Both the position numbers and the translations under genes were made by a program. From CAMLJR01 sp964631955 (lineage in GTDB: Bacteria; Pseudomonadota; Gammaproteobacteria; Pseudomonadales; CAMLJR01): a stretch of 64,000 bases of DNA. Where the stretch lies: contig CAZWBA010000003.1 of the NCBI GenBank assembly GCA_964631955.1, positions 1 through 64,000 of the forward strand, in the 5' to 3' direction. The notes below the pieces were generated by a model. The model did not search any database. It worked only from the letters and a program-made list of their open reading frames with translations, and was not told where the DNA came from. How positions within the stretch are numbered: position 1 is the first letter of the stretch; each line of letters starts with the position of its first letter. This document shows, piece by piece, positions 53,382-59,731 of this stretch.

Positions 53382-53457
53382 GCCCAGGTAGCTCAGTCGG
53401 TAGAGCAAAGGATTGAAAATCCTTGTGTCGGCAGTTCGATTCTGCCCCTGGGCACCA
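53382..53457 (+). tRNA. tRNA-Phe (anticodon GAA), prophage target site
   Basis: A full cloverleaf is present: acceptor GCCCAGG/CCTGGGC, D-arm GCTC..GAGC, anticodon stem AAGGA/TCCTT with loop TTGAAAA (anticodon GAA), T-arm GGCAGTTCGATTCTGCC, discriminator A and encoded CCA. Bases 53413-53457 belong to the 46-bp repeat also found at 60577-60622, so the 3' part is provided by the attachment core and the gene stays intact after integration. Confidence 0.98.
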
Positions 53458-53734
53458 TCTTGTTTATGTCTACGATTGTTTTTAATTCTTCCCACATTTT
53501 CGAAAGCGTCGGGTCTTTTTCACGCTCTGCGTGTTGATCGAATATTACTTCGCCATGTGGTAGCTTCAGTTCGGTTTCAATTCTGAAAGCGGTTTTGTCG
53601 TCTAGTGTCGTGACTTTTCCGACGCGATGTTGCGATATCGCCCCTCGCGTTAATCCGAGAACCATAGCTATTTTGTAGTCGCTCTCAATCCCCTTGTCCG
53701 CTTTTAAGCGGTCGATCCATTCAATGCTTTTCAT
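53393..53734 (-). CDS. Phage repressor-like HTH protein (DUF3693 type)
   Basis: Predicted lysogeny repressor of 113 residues in the integrated state. The N-terminal helix-turn-helix is ESDYKIAMVLGLTRGAISQH (about 18-37), and the family resembles DUF3693 proteins of inovirus prophages. AAAGAGGT upstream of the ATG at 53734 is a strong ribosome site; a longer upstream frame crosses the divergent promoter and is rejected. The last ~21 codons are encoded by antisense of the tRNA core and the final six by host tRNA sequence. In the excised circle the frame would instead continue about 41 codons into int antisense. Confidence 0.8.
   Translation of the reverse strand: MKSIEWIDRLKADKGIESDYKIAMVLGLTRGAISQHRVGKVTTLDDKTAFRIETELKLPHGEVIFDQHAEREKDPTLSKMWEELKTIVDINKMVPRGRIELPTQGFSILCSTD
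53413..53458 (+). repeat. attL core, 46-bp direct repeat
   Basis: Identical to 60577-60622 over 46 bases, beginning TTGAAAATCCTTGTG and ending CTGGGCACCAT. It covers the tRNA-Phe anticodon loop through the CCA end plus one base. The flanking bases differ at once on both sides, which defines the limits. Confidence 0.95.
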
Positions 53735-53784
53735 TTTCGCACCTCTTTCCGTTCGTCGCTCATGGGGCCGTATAGCGGCCTTTG

Positions 53785-53844
53785 CGTCAATTATCGCTTG
53801 ACGTATCGCCAAGTCAACGTCTAGGCTCCTATCCGTATAGTCAA
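53785..53844. promoter_or_regulatory. Candidate repressor operators, repeated GTCAA half-sites
   Basis: The gap between the repressor and the rightward phage genes contains an inverted pair CGTCAA-N7-TTGACG (53785-53803) plus two further GTCAA half-sites at 53813 and 53840. Repeated half-sites in a divergent control region are typical of phage operators. The binding protein is inferred to be the adjacent repressor. Confidence 0.45.
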
Positions 53845-53860
53845 CTATCCGGTTTTGAGC

Positions 53861-54385
53861 ATGGAAATCCGCTTTTCGCCATATAACTCGCCATTCGTGC
53901 CCGCTGGCCCCCCGGGTGTCCATTGGATCGGTCGCGAATTCCGCGATATGCCCCATAGCGCGCACGTTTATGAATATCAACGCGAGCTTGGTCGCCGGCA
54001 TGTCGAGCAGCTCAATCTTGAGCTGACGTCTGCCGTTGCCCTTCTTCCAATGCTCGACGAAATGGCTGCTGACGGCATCAAGGCTGCTGCGCGTCGTGCT
54101 AAAGACATTCGCCATTTTTTGAATCCCTATAAATCTTCATCGGTGAACCATTCATCTGATTCACGTAATGCGAAAGGGATACGTAGGGCATCGTCCCCGC
54201 AGGGGATGGAGCGAAGCGAAACCCGTAGCAGCCCGGTCGGCGAAGCCGATTCGCCAAACAAGTTTATTAATTCAAAAAGTAAAAAAATTAAATCGCAAAA
54301 AAATAACGATAAACCTGTTCTTCAAATTGTCCCTAAAAAACCTTGTGTAATTCCTGAATTTTGGAAGGGTGGATTGCCTATATGA
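53861..54385 (+). CDS. Phage protein of unknown function
   Basis: First rightward gene of the prophage, 174 residues. The first ~105 residues look like a folded protein (VHWIGREFRDMPHSAHVYEY, a helical RELGRRHVEQLNLELTSAVA). The remainder is serine/lysine-rich low complexity encoded partly by GC-rich hairpins at 54189-54255. I do not recognise it. Position suggests an early regulatory or replication accessory. An ATG at 53861 and a TTG two codons upstream are both possible; no strong ribosome site is seen. Its stop overlaps the next start (ATGA). Confidence 0.6.
   Translation: MEIRFSPYNSPFVPAGPPGVHWIGREFRDMPHSAHVYEYQRELGRRHVEQLNLELTSAVALLPMLDEMAADGIKAAARRAKDIRHFLNPYKSSSVNHSSDSRNAKGIRRASSPQGMERSETRSSPVGEADSPNKFINSKSKKIKSQKNNDKPVLQIVPKKPCVIPEFWKGGLPI
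54189..54255 (+). other. Structured GC-rich segment in the early phage region
   Basis: CATCGTCCCCGCAGGGGATG (54189-54208) and GGCGAAGCCGATTCGCC (54239-54255) are palindromic, with GAGCGAAGCGAAACCCG between. This is far more G+C-rich than adjacent phage sequence. It could be a replication or packaging structure, or an inserted short repeat. It is translated within the upstream unknown gene. Confidence 0.45.
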
Positions 54386-54537
54386 AAGTCCGTGTTGATC
54401 TTATTGAAATTTTGAAAAGATATCGGCTTGAAAACTGGATGGGTTTTGATTCTGGCCATTATATCGGTCGATTGATTCAGGAATTAGAAGTCGAAGAGGA
54501 AATGGAAAATCCTGATCGGCCATGTGGGGATTCTTGA
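54382..54537 (+). CDS. Small phage protein, 51 residues
   Basis: A short acidic protein, beginning MKVRVDLIEILKRYRLENW and ending VEEEMENPDRPCGDS. It is coupled to the previous gene by an ATGA overlap and followed after two bases by the replication initiator. The spacing and helical, charged composition support coding. Its function is unknown; it could modulate the initiator. Confidence 0.55.
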   Translation: MKVRVDLIEILKRYRLENWMGFDSGHYIGRLIQELEVEEEMENPDRPCGDS

Positions 54538-54539
54538 TC

Positions 54540-55577
54540 ATGCCGAAAAATCGCGATGCGATAGGAACCCCGTCAGTAATACGGGGTGAAAGTCCAGCCG
54601 GGGAAGTGCGAATCGATACGCTGTCCTTCACGTTGCTTAAGTCGAAGCTCGAAATGATCGTTGGCAGCGTGTCGGGCTGGACACAAACCTCAGAAGAAAT
54701 GCTTTTTTCTTTTCAGAAGTTTTTGAATTTTGTTTTCGGTGCTCACGTTTTTAAAGTCGGTACTGAAATTAAGGGCGGTCGTAATTTTTTCAATCATTCG
54801 ATTCAGCTCGAAAATAAAGCCGGATTTATAGCTTTTGGTGGCAATAACAAAGTTATGGATTTCGACGGCGAAACAACGCGCGTTGTTGAAGAGCGTGTTC
54901 AGGTTTATTTGCCCGGTGAAGGTTGCATGCAGGTGCCGGATTGGCGGCGCGTCCATGATCGATTGAAAAAGCTGGATGCCCGCATCACTCGCGTCGATCC
55001 GTGCTTTGACGATCACGAAGGCGCAACCAATATTCAACAAATTCGCGCATGGTTTACGGGTGGATTATTCGAAGGTCAGGGGCGGCCGCCGAAAGCAAAA
55101 TTTATCGATGACTGCGGTTCGGATAAGGGCTGCACTTTTTACGTAGGTTCTCGTGAAAATGGCAAACAATATCGCGGCTATGAAAAAGGAAAACAGCTTG
55201 GTGATCCATTGTCACCGTGGATTCGTCATGAGGTCGAAATACACGCGACGGATCGAGAAATTCCACTTGCAATCTTGGTCGAACCGGGCAAGTTTTTGGC
55301 GGGGACATATAACGCGCTCGCATGGATATCCACTATTGCGGAAAAGATTAAAACTGCGCGCTTAAAGCTCGATATTCAATATTTAAAACTGCGCAAAATC
55401 ATGCGCACGCAATACGGCAAGCTTCTGAATTTTGCATATCACAATATCACGCAAGATTTTGAGGCGTTGTTTTACGAATTTTTAAATCCGGTTGGATTTC
55501 CCGACCGTCTCAAATGGGCTGCTGCCCCACAACCTAAAGAGGTGTTAAATCATGTTGCTGCTCAAAGGCATCGTTAA
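54540..55577 (+). CDS. Inovirus replication initiation protein (RstA/PF02486 type)
   Basis: Rolling-circle initiator of 345 residues expected to nick the double-stranded phage DNA at its origin. The family pattern is clear: RIDTLSFTLLKSKLEM near the N-terminus, GGRNFFNHSIQL, RITRVDPCFDDHEG, then CTFYVGSRENGKQYRGYEKG and WIRHEVEIHATDREIPL. The catalytic tyrosine is probably in the YRGYEKG region, but I cannot prove which. An ATG at 54540 is chosen, two bases after the upstream stop. A 7-bp hairpin (ACCCCGT/ACGGGGT, 54567-54587) lies in its first codons and might control translation. It overlaps the next gene by 26 bp. Confidence 0.88.
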   Translation: MPKNRDAIGTPSVIRGESPAGEVRIDTLSFTLLKSKLEMIVGSVSGWTQTSEEMLFSFQKFLNFVFGAHVFKVGTEIKGGRNFFNHSIQLENKAGFIAFGGNNKVMDFDGETTRVVEERVQVYLPGEGCMQVPDWRRVHDRLKKLDARITRVDPCFDDHEGATNIQQIRAWFTGGLFEGQGRPPKAKFIDDCGSDKGCTFYVGSRENGKQYRGYEKGKQLGDPLSPWIRHEVEIHATDREIPLAILVEPGKFLAGTYNALAWISTIAEKIKTARLKLDIQYLKLRKIMRTQYGKLLNFAYHNITQDFEALFYEFLNPVGFPDRLKWAAAPQPKEVLNHVAAQRHR

Positions 55578-55899
55578 AGGCGTTCGTGTCGAGGAAGGCA
55601 AAGTAAATACTCAAACCGGGCAGATTACTGTGAAGCATTTTGTCGGTATTGCCTCTCCGAAGTCTGGCGGATATGACGGCGAAGAAATTATTACTGAGCT
55701 GCGTGTTTCTGCAAAACAATTGCAAACGGGTCTTGGCGCGTTTTACGAATCATTGCGCGGTCAGGAAGTTGTTGTGCCGGTTTTCCCGCAATCGCGTGCG
55801 TATAAGGATCGGGTTTATACGGACTGGTATTTTTCGAATGATGGAAAGCCTTTGCAGTTGGATCGCCAGGCTAAACCGTCTGTGTCAGCTGCAAAATAA
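55552..55899 (+). CDS. Putative phage ssDNA-binding protein (gene V position)
   Basis: Protein of 115 residues with a beta-rich, OB-fold-like composition (LLLKGIVKGVRVEEGKV, VKHFVGIASPKSG, ELRVSAKQLQTGLGAFYESL). It immediately follows and overlaps the replication initiator, the usual place of the inovirus ssDNA-binding protein that coats the phage genome before export. No specific family motif was recognised, so the function rests on position and composition. Confidence 0.62.
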   Translation: MLLLKGIVKGVRVEEGKVNTQTGQITVKHFVGIASPKSGGYDGEEIITELRVSAKQLQTGLGAFYESLRGQEVVVPVFPQSRAYKDRVYTDWYFSNDGKPLQLDRQAKPSVSAAK

Positions 55900-55902
55900 A
55901 TC

Positions 55903-56121
55903 GTGGCCGGTTTATCACTTTATTGCGCTGGTGTTATCGACACCGAAGCGCTCACGTGTTCGTCAGGGTGGCAGCAGATTGTTGCGCAGCCCCCTTTCGA
56001 TCCGTCACAGCTCGATCCCGCGCAAGTTGTGGCGTATTTATCCTCTGGACTATTTGCAGGAACCACGGTTTTTGCAGCGGTCTGGTCAGCGCGGATTCTC
56101 CTTAATTTTCTGAAGAGGTAA
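55903..56121 (+). CDS. Small phage membrane protein with cysteine pair
   Basis: Protein of 72 residues starting at GTG 55903. Two cysteines (YCAG and TCSSGW) lie in the N-terminal half, and one membrane helix (VVAYLSSGLFAGTTVFAAVW) in the second half, ending in basic residues. Proteins of this plan are common just upstream of the major coat gene in inoviruses and may be minor virion or assembly proteins. It ends 5 bp before the coat gene. Confidence 0.68.
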   Translation: MAGLSLYCAGVIDTEALTCSSGWQQIVAQPPFDPSQLDPAQVVAYLSSGLFAGTTVFAAVWSARILLNFLKR

Positions 56122-56126
56122 TTAAA

Positions 56127-56255
56127 ATGGCATGGGTTGCAGATGTTGATTTCGCAGCAGTTGTAACGGCGATTGGTACTCTCGCTGGCGCTCTGGCGGT
56201 CGTTTATGTCGCTATCAAGGGCGCAAAGATTGGTCTCAGTTTCATTCGTGGCTAA
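56127..56255 (+). CDS. Major coat protein (pVIII-like), 42 residues
   Basis: Very short protein with the charge plan of a mature filamentous-phage coat. The acidic amphipathic N-terminus is MAWVADVDFAAV, followed by a hydrophobic helix (about 11-30) and a basic C-terminus (KGAKIGLSFIRG) that would face the DNA. AGAGGTAATTAAA gives a good ribosome site. No signal peptide is present, unlike Ff pVIII, so it would insert directly as in Pf1/Xf-type coats. It lies where the coat gene is expected, between the two tiny membrane proteins. Confidence 0.78.
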   Translation: MAWVADVDFAAVVTAIGTLAGALAVVYVAIKGAKIGLSFIRG

Positions 56256-56291
56256 TCGGGATAGGGCCGGATTTCCGGCCCGATCTTTATC

Positions 56292-56369
56292 ATGGATCAA
56301 ATTTATTATTTTTCATTTTTCGTTCTCGGTTTAGTTTCCGCGTATCAATTATTTTTCGGGCGTTCGTGA
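56292..56369 (+). CDS. Tiny phage membrane protein, 25 residues
   Basis: MDQIYYFSFFVLGLVSAYQL then FFGRS: a single hydrophobic helix with an aspartate at the N-terminus and an arginine near the end. Size and position match pVII/pIX-type minor coat proteins. The stop overlaps the adsorption-protein start (TGATG), showing translational coupling. Coding status is probable rather than proven. Confidence 0.55.
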   Translation: MDQIYYFSFFVLGLVSAYQLFFGRS

Positions 56370-57823
56370 TGCTCCGTTTTTTTCTGATCGTGCTGCTCGC
56401 TGTTTTTTCGTTTGATGCCGTTGCTGGTTATAAAGTTGAGACAACTCAGGGCTGTTTTGAAACGCGTGAAGAGGCCTGCGGAACTGGTGCAATTGTTTAT
56501 GGCGCTGGTGGGTATGCCGTGCAAATTACTGGTGTCGGTTTCCAAATCTATCGGTGTAATGCTGTTTGGCTTGAAGGGCCTAATCAGGGCTATGAGCGTA
56601 CGTTTACGTTACTTAGTTGCTCTACGTCTTGTCCTGCGGGTGAGCAGCGATATAACGGTATATGTGCTGCGCCTGTGTCATGTAATGGCGGCACGGTCGA
56701 CGCGAATAATGTTTGTCAGTGTCCGTCCGGTCAGTCTGTTGTTAATGGTCAATGTCTAGATGATTGTGAAGAGGGCGCATCTCGCGGAAATGGCGATAAA
56801 GCTTACTCTCTGCGTACTGGTGTTAGCCTTTCGAATGAATGTCGTTCGTTGTCAGGCCAGTGTGCTGCGCAAGCGTCCGCTGGTGGTTCTTTCGGCTCTG
56901 CGAAATTGTTGACATCGTTGCTTGGTTGCGGCGTTTCTTGTCAGCTTTCTGTTTCTGGTGATTTTAAATATGCGTGTAAATACACTGGTGGAGTACCAGA
57001 AGCTTATACATGCATTGGTGATGAAATTTCTTGCGGTAAGGCGGTCGGGAGTAATGTGCCCGAATCACAAAATACGAATGTAACTGCTCCTGAGAACGGC
57101 TCTTGTCCTGCGGGTACTTCGGCGGGTACGGTGAATGGTCAGCCTTATTGCGCATCGTCGGCTAATACAAACATTTCAAATAGTGGTAATACTGGCCAGA
57201 ATCCAAACGGCTCCACTACTGAGGTTGAAACGACTATTACGCAAACCGCTACTAATCCTGACGGCTCGACGTCGACTACAACAATTACAACACGTAGCGG
57301 TGCTGTCGGTACGTCGTCTAATCCCAGTGTTGTAAAAATCGATCCTAATTCGGTTTCTAACGTATCGATTAAGGGGTCCGGAAATTGTGACCCTACTAAA
57401 TCCGATTATGCGCAATGTATTGGAATGCCGAGCGGCTCAGGTTCTGGCAGTGGAACAGGTGATGGTGATGGTGACGGCGATGGTGAGGGTGGTGAGTGCG
57501 ATCCAGAATCGTCAGACTATTTACAGTGTTTGGCCGGCGAACAATCAGCATATGGAGATTTCGGTAACGGCGAAAAGACGTTGCAAACAGTTGCCGATAA
57601 TTTTTATACCGGTGTTGAAGAAAGCTCTATCGGTCAATTAGCGAGTTCCATTTCCGGTGGTCTGCCGGCTGGTTCGTGTCCGGTTGTAAATTTCGAAATG
57701 TTTGGTCGAAATTTTACAATGGATTTCTGGTGCGAAATTTACAGTGATAATGGCGACGTTATTTCTACGGTTGCCCGCGCTGGCTGGGTGTTAATGGGCA
57801 TTCTGATTATTCTTGGTGCTTGA
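56369..57823 (+). CDS. Adsorption/minor coat protein, TspB/pIII-like
   Basis: Virion tip protein of 484 residues that should bind the host receptor. A signal peptide (LRFFLIVLLAVFSFDAVAG) is followed by cysteine-rich N-terminal domains (SCSTSCPAGEQRYNG, CQCPSGQSVVNGQC), a Thr/Ser-rich linker and a Gly/Asp repeat (SGSGSGTGDGDGDGDGEGGE). The C-terminal FGRNFTMDFWCEIYS with a terminal membrane anchor (WVLMGILIILGA) resembles TspB-like inovirus proteins. The receptor is unknown. The ATG at 56369 overlaps the previous stop; GTG 56366 is the alternative. Confidence 0.82.
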   Translation: MLRFFLIVLLAVFSFDAVAGYKVETTQGCFETREEACGTGAIVYGAGGYAVQITGVGFQIYRCNAVWLEGPNQGYERTFTLLSCSTSCPAGEQRYNGICAAPVSCNGGTVDANNVCQCPSGQSVVNGQCLDDCEEGASRGNGDKAYSLRTGVSLSNECRSLSGQCAAQASAGGSFGSAKLLTSLLGCGVSCQLSVSGDFKYACKYTGGVPEAYTCIGDEISCGKAVGSNVPESQNTNVTAPENGSCPAGTSAGTVNGQPYCASSANTNISNSGNTGQNPNGSTTEVETTITQTATNPDGSTSTTTITTRSGAVGTSSNPSVVKIDPNSVSNVSIKGSGNCDPTKSDYAQCIGMPSGSGSGSGTGDGDGDGDGEGGECDPESSDYLQCLAGEQSAYGDFGNGEKTLQTVADNFYTGVEESSIGQLASSISGGLPAGSCPVVNFEMFGRNFTMDFWCEIYSDNGDVISTVARAGWVLMGILIILGA

Positions 57824-57825
57824 TT

Positions 57826-58119
57826 ATGGCCGCTACGCAATGTGATTTATTAGATATTCCTTGTCATTACAACAATGGCATCGAAAAACTAAAAGATTTT
57901 GTGTTGTTTGTTTGGGATTGGATTCTCGACGGCGCGCTGTATTTGCTGAACTTGGTCCCTGTCCCTGAATGGGCTATTTCGCAGGGTGGTATTTTTGCGC
58001 AAGTGCCATCCGGCGTGGCTTTTTTCATGTCGATCTTTGAAATTAATTTCGGGCTGAGTGTTCTTGCGTCGGCGTATTTAATTCGATTCATTATTCGTCG
58101 CTTGCCGGTGGTGGGGTAG
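57826..58119 (+). CDS. DUF2523 / pVI-like phage membrane protein
   Basis: Protein of 97 residues with two or three hydrophobic segments (FVLFVWDWILDGALYLLNLV, VAFFMSIFEINFGLSVLASA) and a basic C-terminus (LIRFIIRRLP). DUF2523 proteins lie between the adsorption protein and Zot in many inoviruses and correspond to the Ff minor coat protein pVI. It is preceded by the adsorption gene stop and followed after two bases by zot. Confidence 0.8.
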   Translation: MAATQCDLLDIPCHYNNGIEKLKDFVLFVWDWILDGALYLLNLVPVPEWAISQGGIFAQVPSGVAFFMSIFEINFGLSVLASAYLIRFIIRRLPVVG

Positions 58120-58121
58120 TC

Positions 58122-59222
58122 ATGACGATATCGATTTATTCCGGTTTACCCGGATCGGGTAAAAGCTACACTGTCGTTTCGAACGTTATAATTCCGGCGC
58201 TTAAAGAAAAGCGAAAAATATATACAAATATTCCGCTTGATCTTGATTCGATTAAATCCGAATACGGACAGGATGTTTTTCAGTTTGAAACGCGGGATAT
58301 TATTGATAATCCGCGATGGTTCGATGAGGTTTTGCCGGCTGGTGCGCTGATCGTTCTTGATGAGGCTTGGCGCTTGTGGCCTTCCGGTCTTAAAGCGAAT
58401 CGTGTTGAGGAATCTCATAAAGCTTTCCTTGCTGAGCATCGTCACAGGGTTGGCGCTGATAATCGATCGACCGAAATTGTTTTAGTTTCTCAGGATGCCG
58501 CGCAGCTCGCGGCATTTGTGCGCCAGCTCATTGAAAAAACATATCGAGCTAAAAAGCTCGATGTGGTAGGTCAGGCGAAAAAATATCGGCTAGATATTTA
58601 TGAGGGCGCTGTTACTGGGGCAAACCCGCCGCTTGATAAACGTGTTAGGGAAATTTATGGTGAATATAAGCCGGAAATTTATAGACTCTATAAATCCCAT
58701 ACGCAATCGCAGACGGGCGAGGCTGGAAATGAAGAAAGAGCGGATAATCGCGCAAATGTTCTCAAGGGCGGCACGTTCAAAGCAATACTTGTTGCTATTG
58801 TCGTGCTTCCTGTGCTGGTGTTTTTTGGTGCTCGTCAAACGTATAAAAATTATCATCCGGAAGAAACGAAAATCGAGGCAGCGCAAAATTCGGATTTGCA
58901 ATTGCAGCAACAACCTGTTGAGCCGCGCAAGCCTAAGAATAAATTCTTCGATGGCAAGAATGTTCGGATTGTTTACAACAACACCAGCGCGCAAACGGTA
59001 GATTATCGAGTTGAAGTTAAAGGCGATGGACAGCGTGTTGTTCTTGGGCTTAACGATCTTGCTCTTTTGGGTGTTGAGGTTTCTCCGATAAATGAATGTT
59101 TAATTAAATTAATCGGAGATGGTTTTGTGTTGTTTGTCATGTGCACTGATTACGAATATCGATCCACGTTCGCAAGGGTCGGCGACGGTATTACTGGCAA
59201 GGATTCAGCGGCATCAATGTGA
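58122..59222 (+). CDS. Zot-family phage assembly ATPase (pI)
   Basis: Inner-membrane morphogenesis ATPase of 366 residues that drives filamentous phage extrusion. Walker A is GLPGSGKS (8-15) and Walker B ALIVLDEAWRLWP with D80-E81. A single membrane helix (FKAILVAIVVLPVLVFFGA) lies near 220-240 and a periplasmic C-terminus follows with a cysteine pair (NECLIKL, VMCTDYE). It is named for the Vibrio toxin, but a toxin role is not implied. It is the last gene of the structural block, with its stop inside a strong hairpin. Confidence 0.92.
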   Translation: MTISIYSGLPGSGKSYTVVSNVIIPALKEKRKIYTNIPLDLDSIKSEYGQDVFQFETRDIIDNPRWFDEVLPAGALIVLDEAWRLWPSGLKANRVEESHKAFLAEHRHRVGADNRSTEIVLVSQDAAQLAAFVRQLIEKTYRAKKLDVVGQAKKYRLDIYEGAVTGANPPLDKRVREIYGEYKPEIYRLYKSHTQSQTGEAGNEERADNRANVLKGGTFKAILVAIVVLPVLVFFGARQTYKNYHPEETKIEAAQNSDLQLQQQPVEPRKPKNKFFDGKNVRIVYNNTSAQTVDYRVEVKGDGQRVVLGLNDLALLGVEVSPINECLIKLIGDGFVLFVMCTDYEYRSTFARVGDGITGKDSAASM

Positions 59223-59260
59223 CAATGCGCGGCTGCGGAGCGAGCCGTCGCATGTCACAT
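59217..59260. other. Strong hairpin after zot, terminator or packaging signal
   Basis: ATGTGAC-a-ATGCG-c-GGCT pairs with AGCC-gt-CGCAT-GTCACAT around the loop GCGGAGCG, giving 16 base pairs with small bulges. It lies between convergent genes and overlaps the zot stop. It could be a bidirectional terminator or the single-stranded packaging signal, which in Ff phages is a similar imperfect hairpin near the origin. Confidence 0.75.
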
Positions 59261-59267
59261 CGATCTA

Positions 59268-59477
59268 TTATTTTTTCAATGCGGCGTAAATTATTGCTGT
59301 AAAAATGAGCCATAAAATCGTACTCGTTGCCGCGAGCGCAATTCCGCCAATGTAAACGCCTATGGCTATTTCTTTCCATGTGATTTGAGCTGCCTGACCA
59401 ATTGCGATTGGTTTTTCTTTTTCGTTTTTTATAAATTCGCGTAGTTCGGCGATTGCTTGAAGGTTTTCTTCGTTCAT
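59268..59477 (-). CDS. Small phage membrane protein, opposite strand
   Basis: Protein of 69 residues: an acidic N-terminal helix (NEENLQAIAELREFIKNEKE), then two closely spaced hydrophobic segments (IAIGVYIGGIALAATSTILW and LIFTAIIYAAL) forming a hairpin. GGAG lies eight bases upstream of the ATG on the minus strand. It is the only reverse-strand gene apart from the repressor, so it may be expressed in the lysogen, for example in superinfection exclusion. That role is speculation. Confidence 0.65.
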   Translation of the reverse strand: MNEENLQAIAELREFIKNEKEKPIAIGQAAQITWKEIAIGVYIGGIALAATSTILWLIFTAIIYAALKK

Positions 59478-59591
59478 TTTTTTCTCCGGCCTATCGATTG
59501 GACAAAGTGTAGGTCGTCAAGCTCGATCCGTCAGCTGCTTGCAGGTGATGGGCGGGCTTGATCAGTCTCCGGATTAAAAACGCTCATTGGC

Positions 59592-59625
59592 GGGGTGCCG
59601 GTGTCTTTTCGCCGGCATCCCTGCC
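59592..59625. other. Hairpin in the noncoding region before the integrase
   Basis: GGGGTGCCGG and CCGGCATCCC pair around TGTCTTTTCG. It lies in the 254-bp noncoding stretch between the small reverse gene and int (59478-59731), the longest gene-free part of the phage. This region is the natural place for the replication origin or int promoter; no nick motif was identified. Confidence 0.5.
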
Positions 59626-59731
59626 TAGCGGCGAGCGTAATAGTGTTTTCTGTTGATTTAAGATCTTGTTCGATAGCGAAATCCTATTTTCTGACTATAT
59701 TTTCTTGCGGGTCGTTGTTGGGATTTGGCTC

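Noticed and set aside
53735..54115. Upstream extension of the phage repressor
   Set aside because: It would read through the divergent control region and the antisense of the next gene; AAAGAGGT fixes the start at 53734.
58122..59222. Zonula occludens toxin
   Set aside because: The protein has the full phage-assembly ATPase layout in a virion gene block; toxin activity is a feature of one Vibrio homologue's C-terminal peptide and cannot be inferred here.
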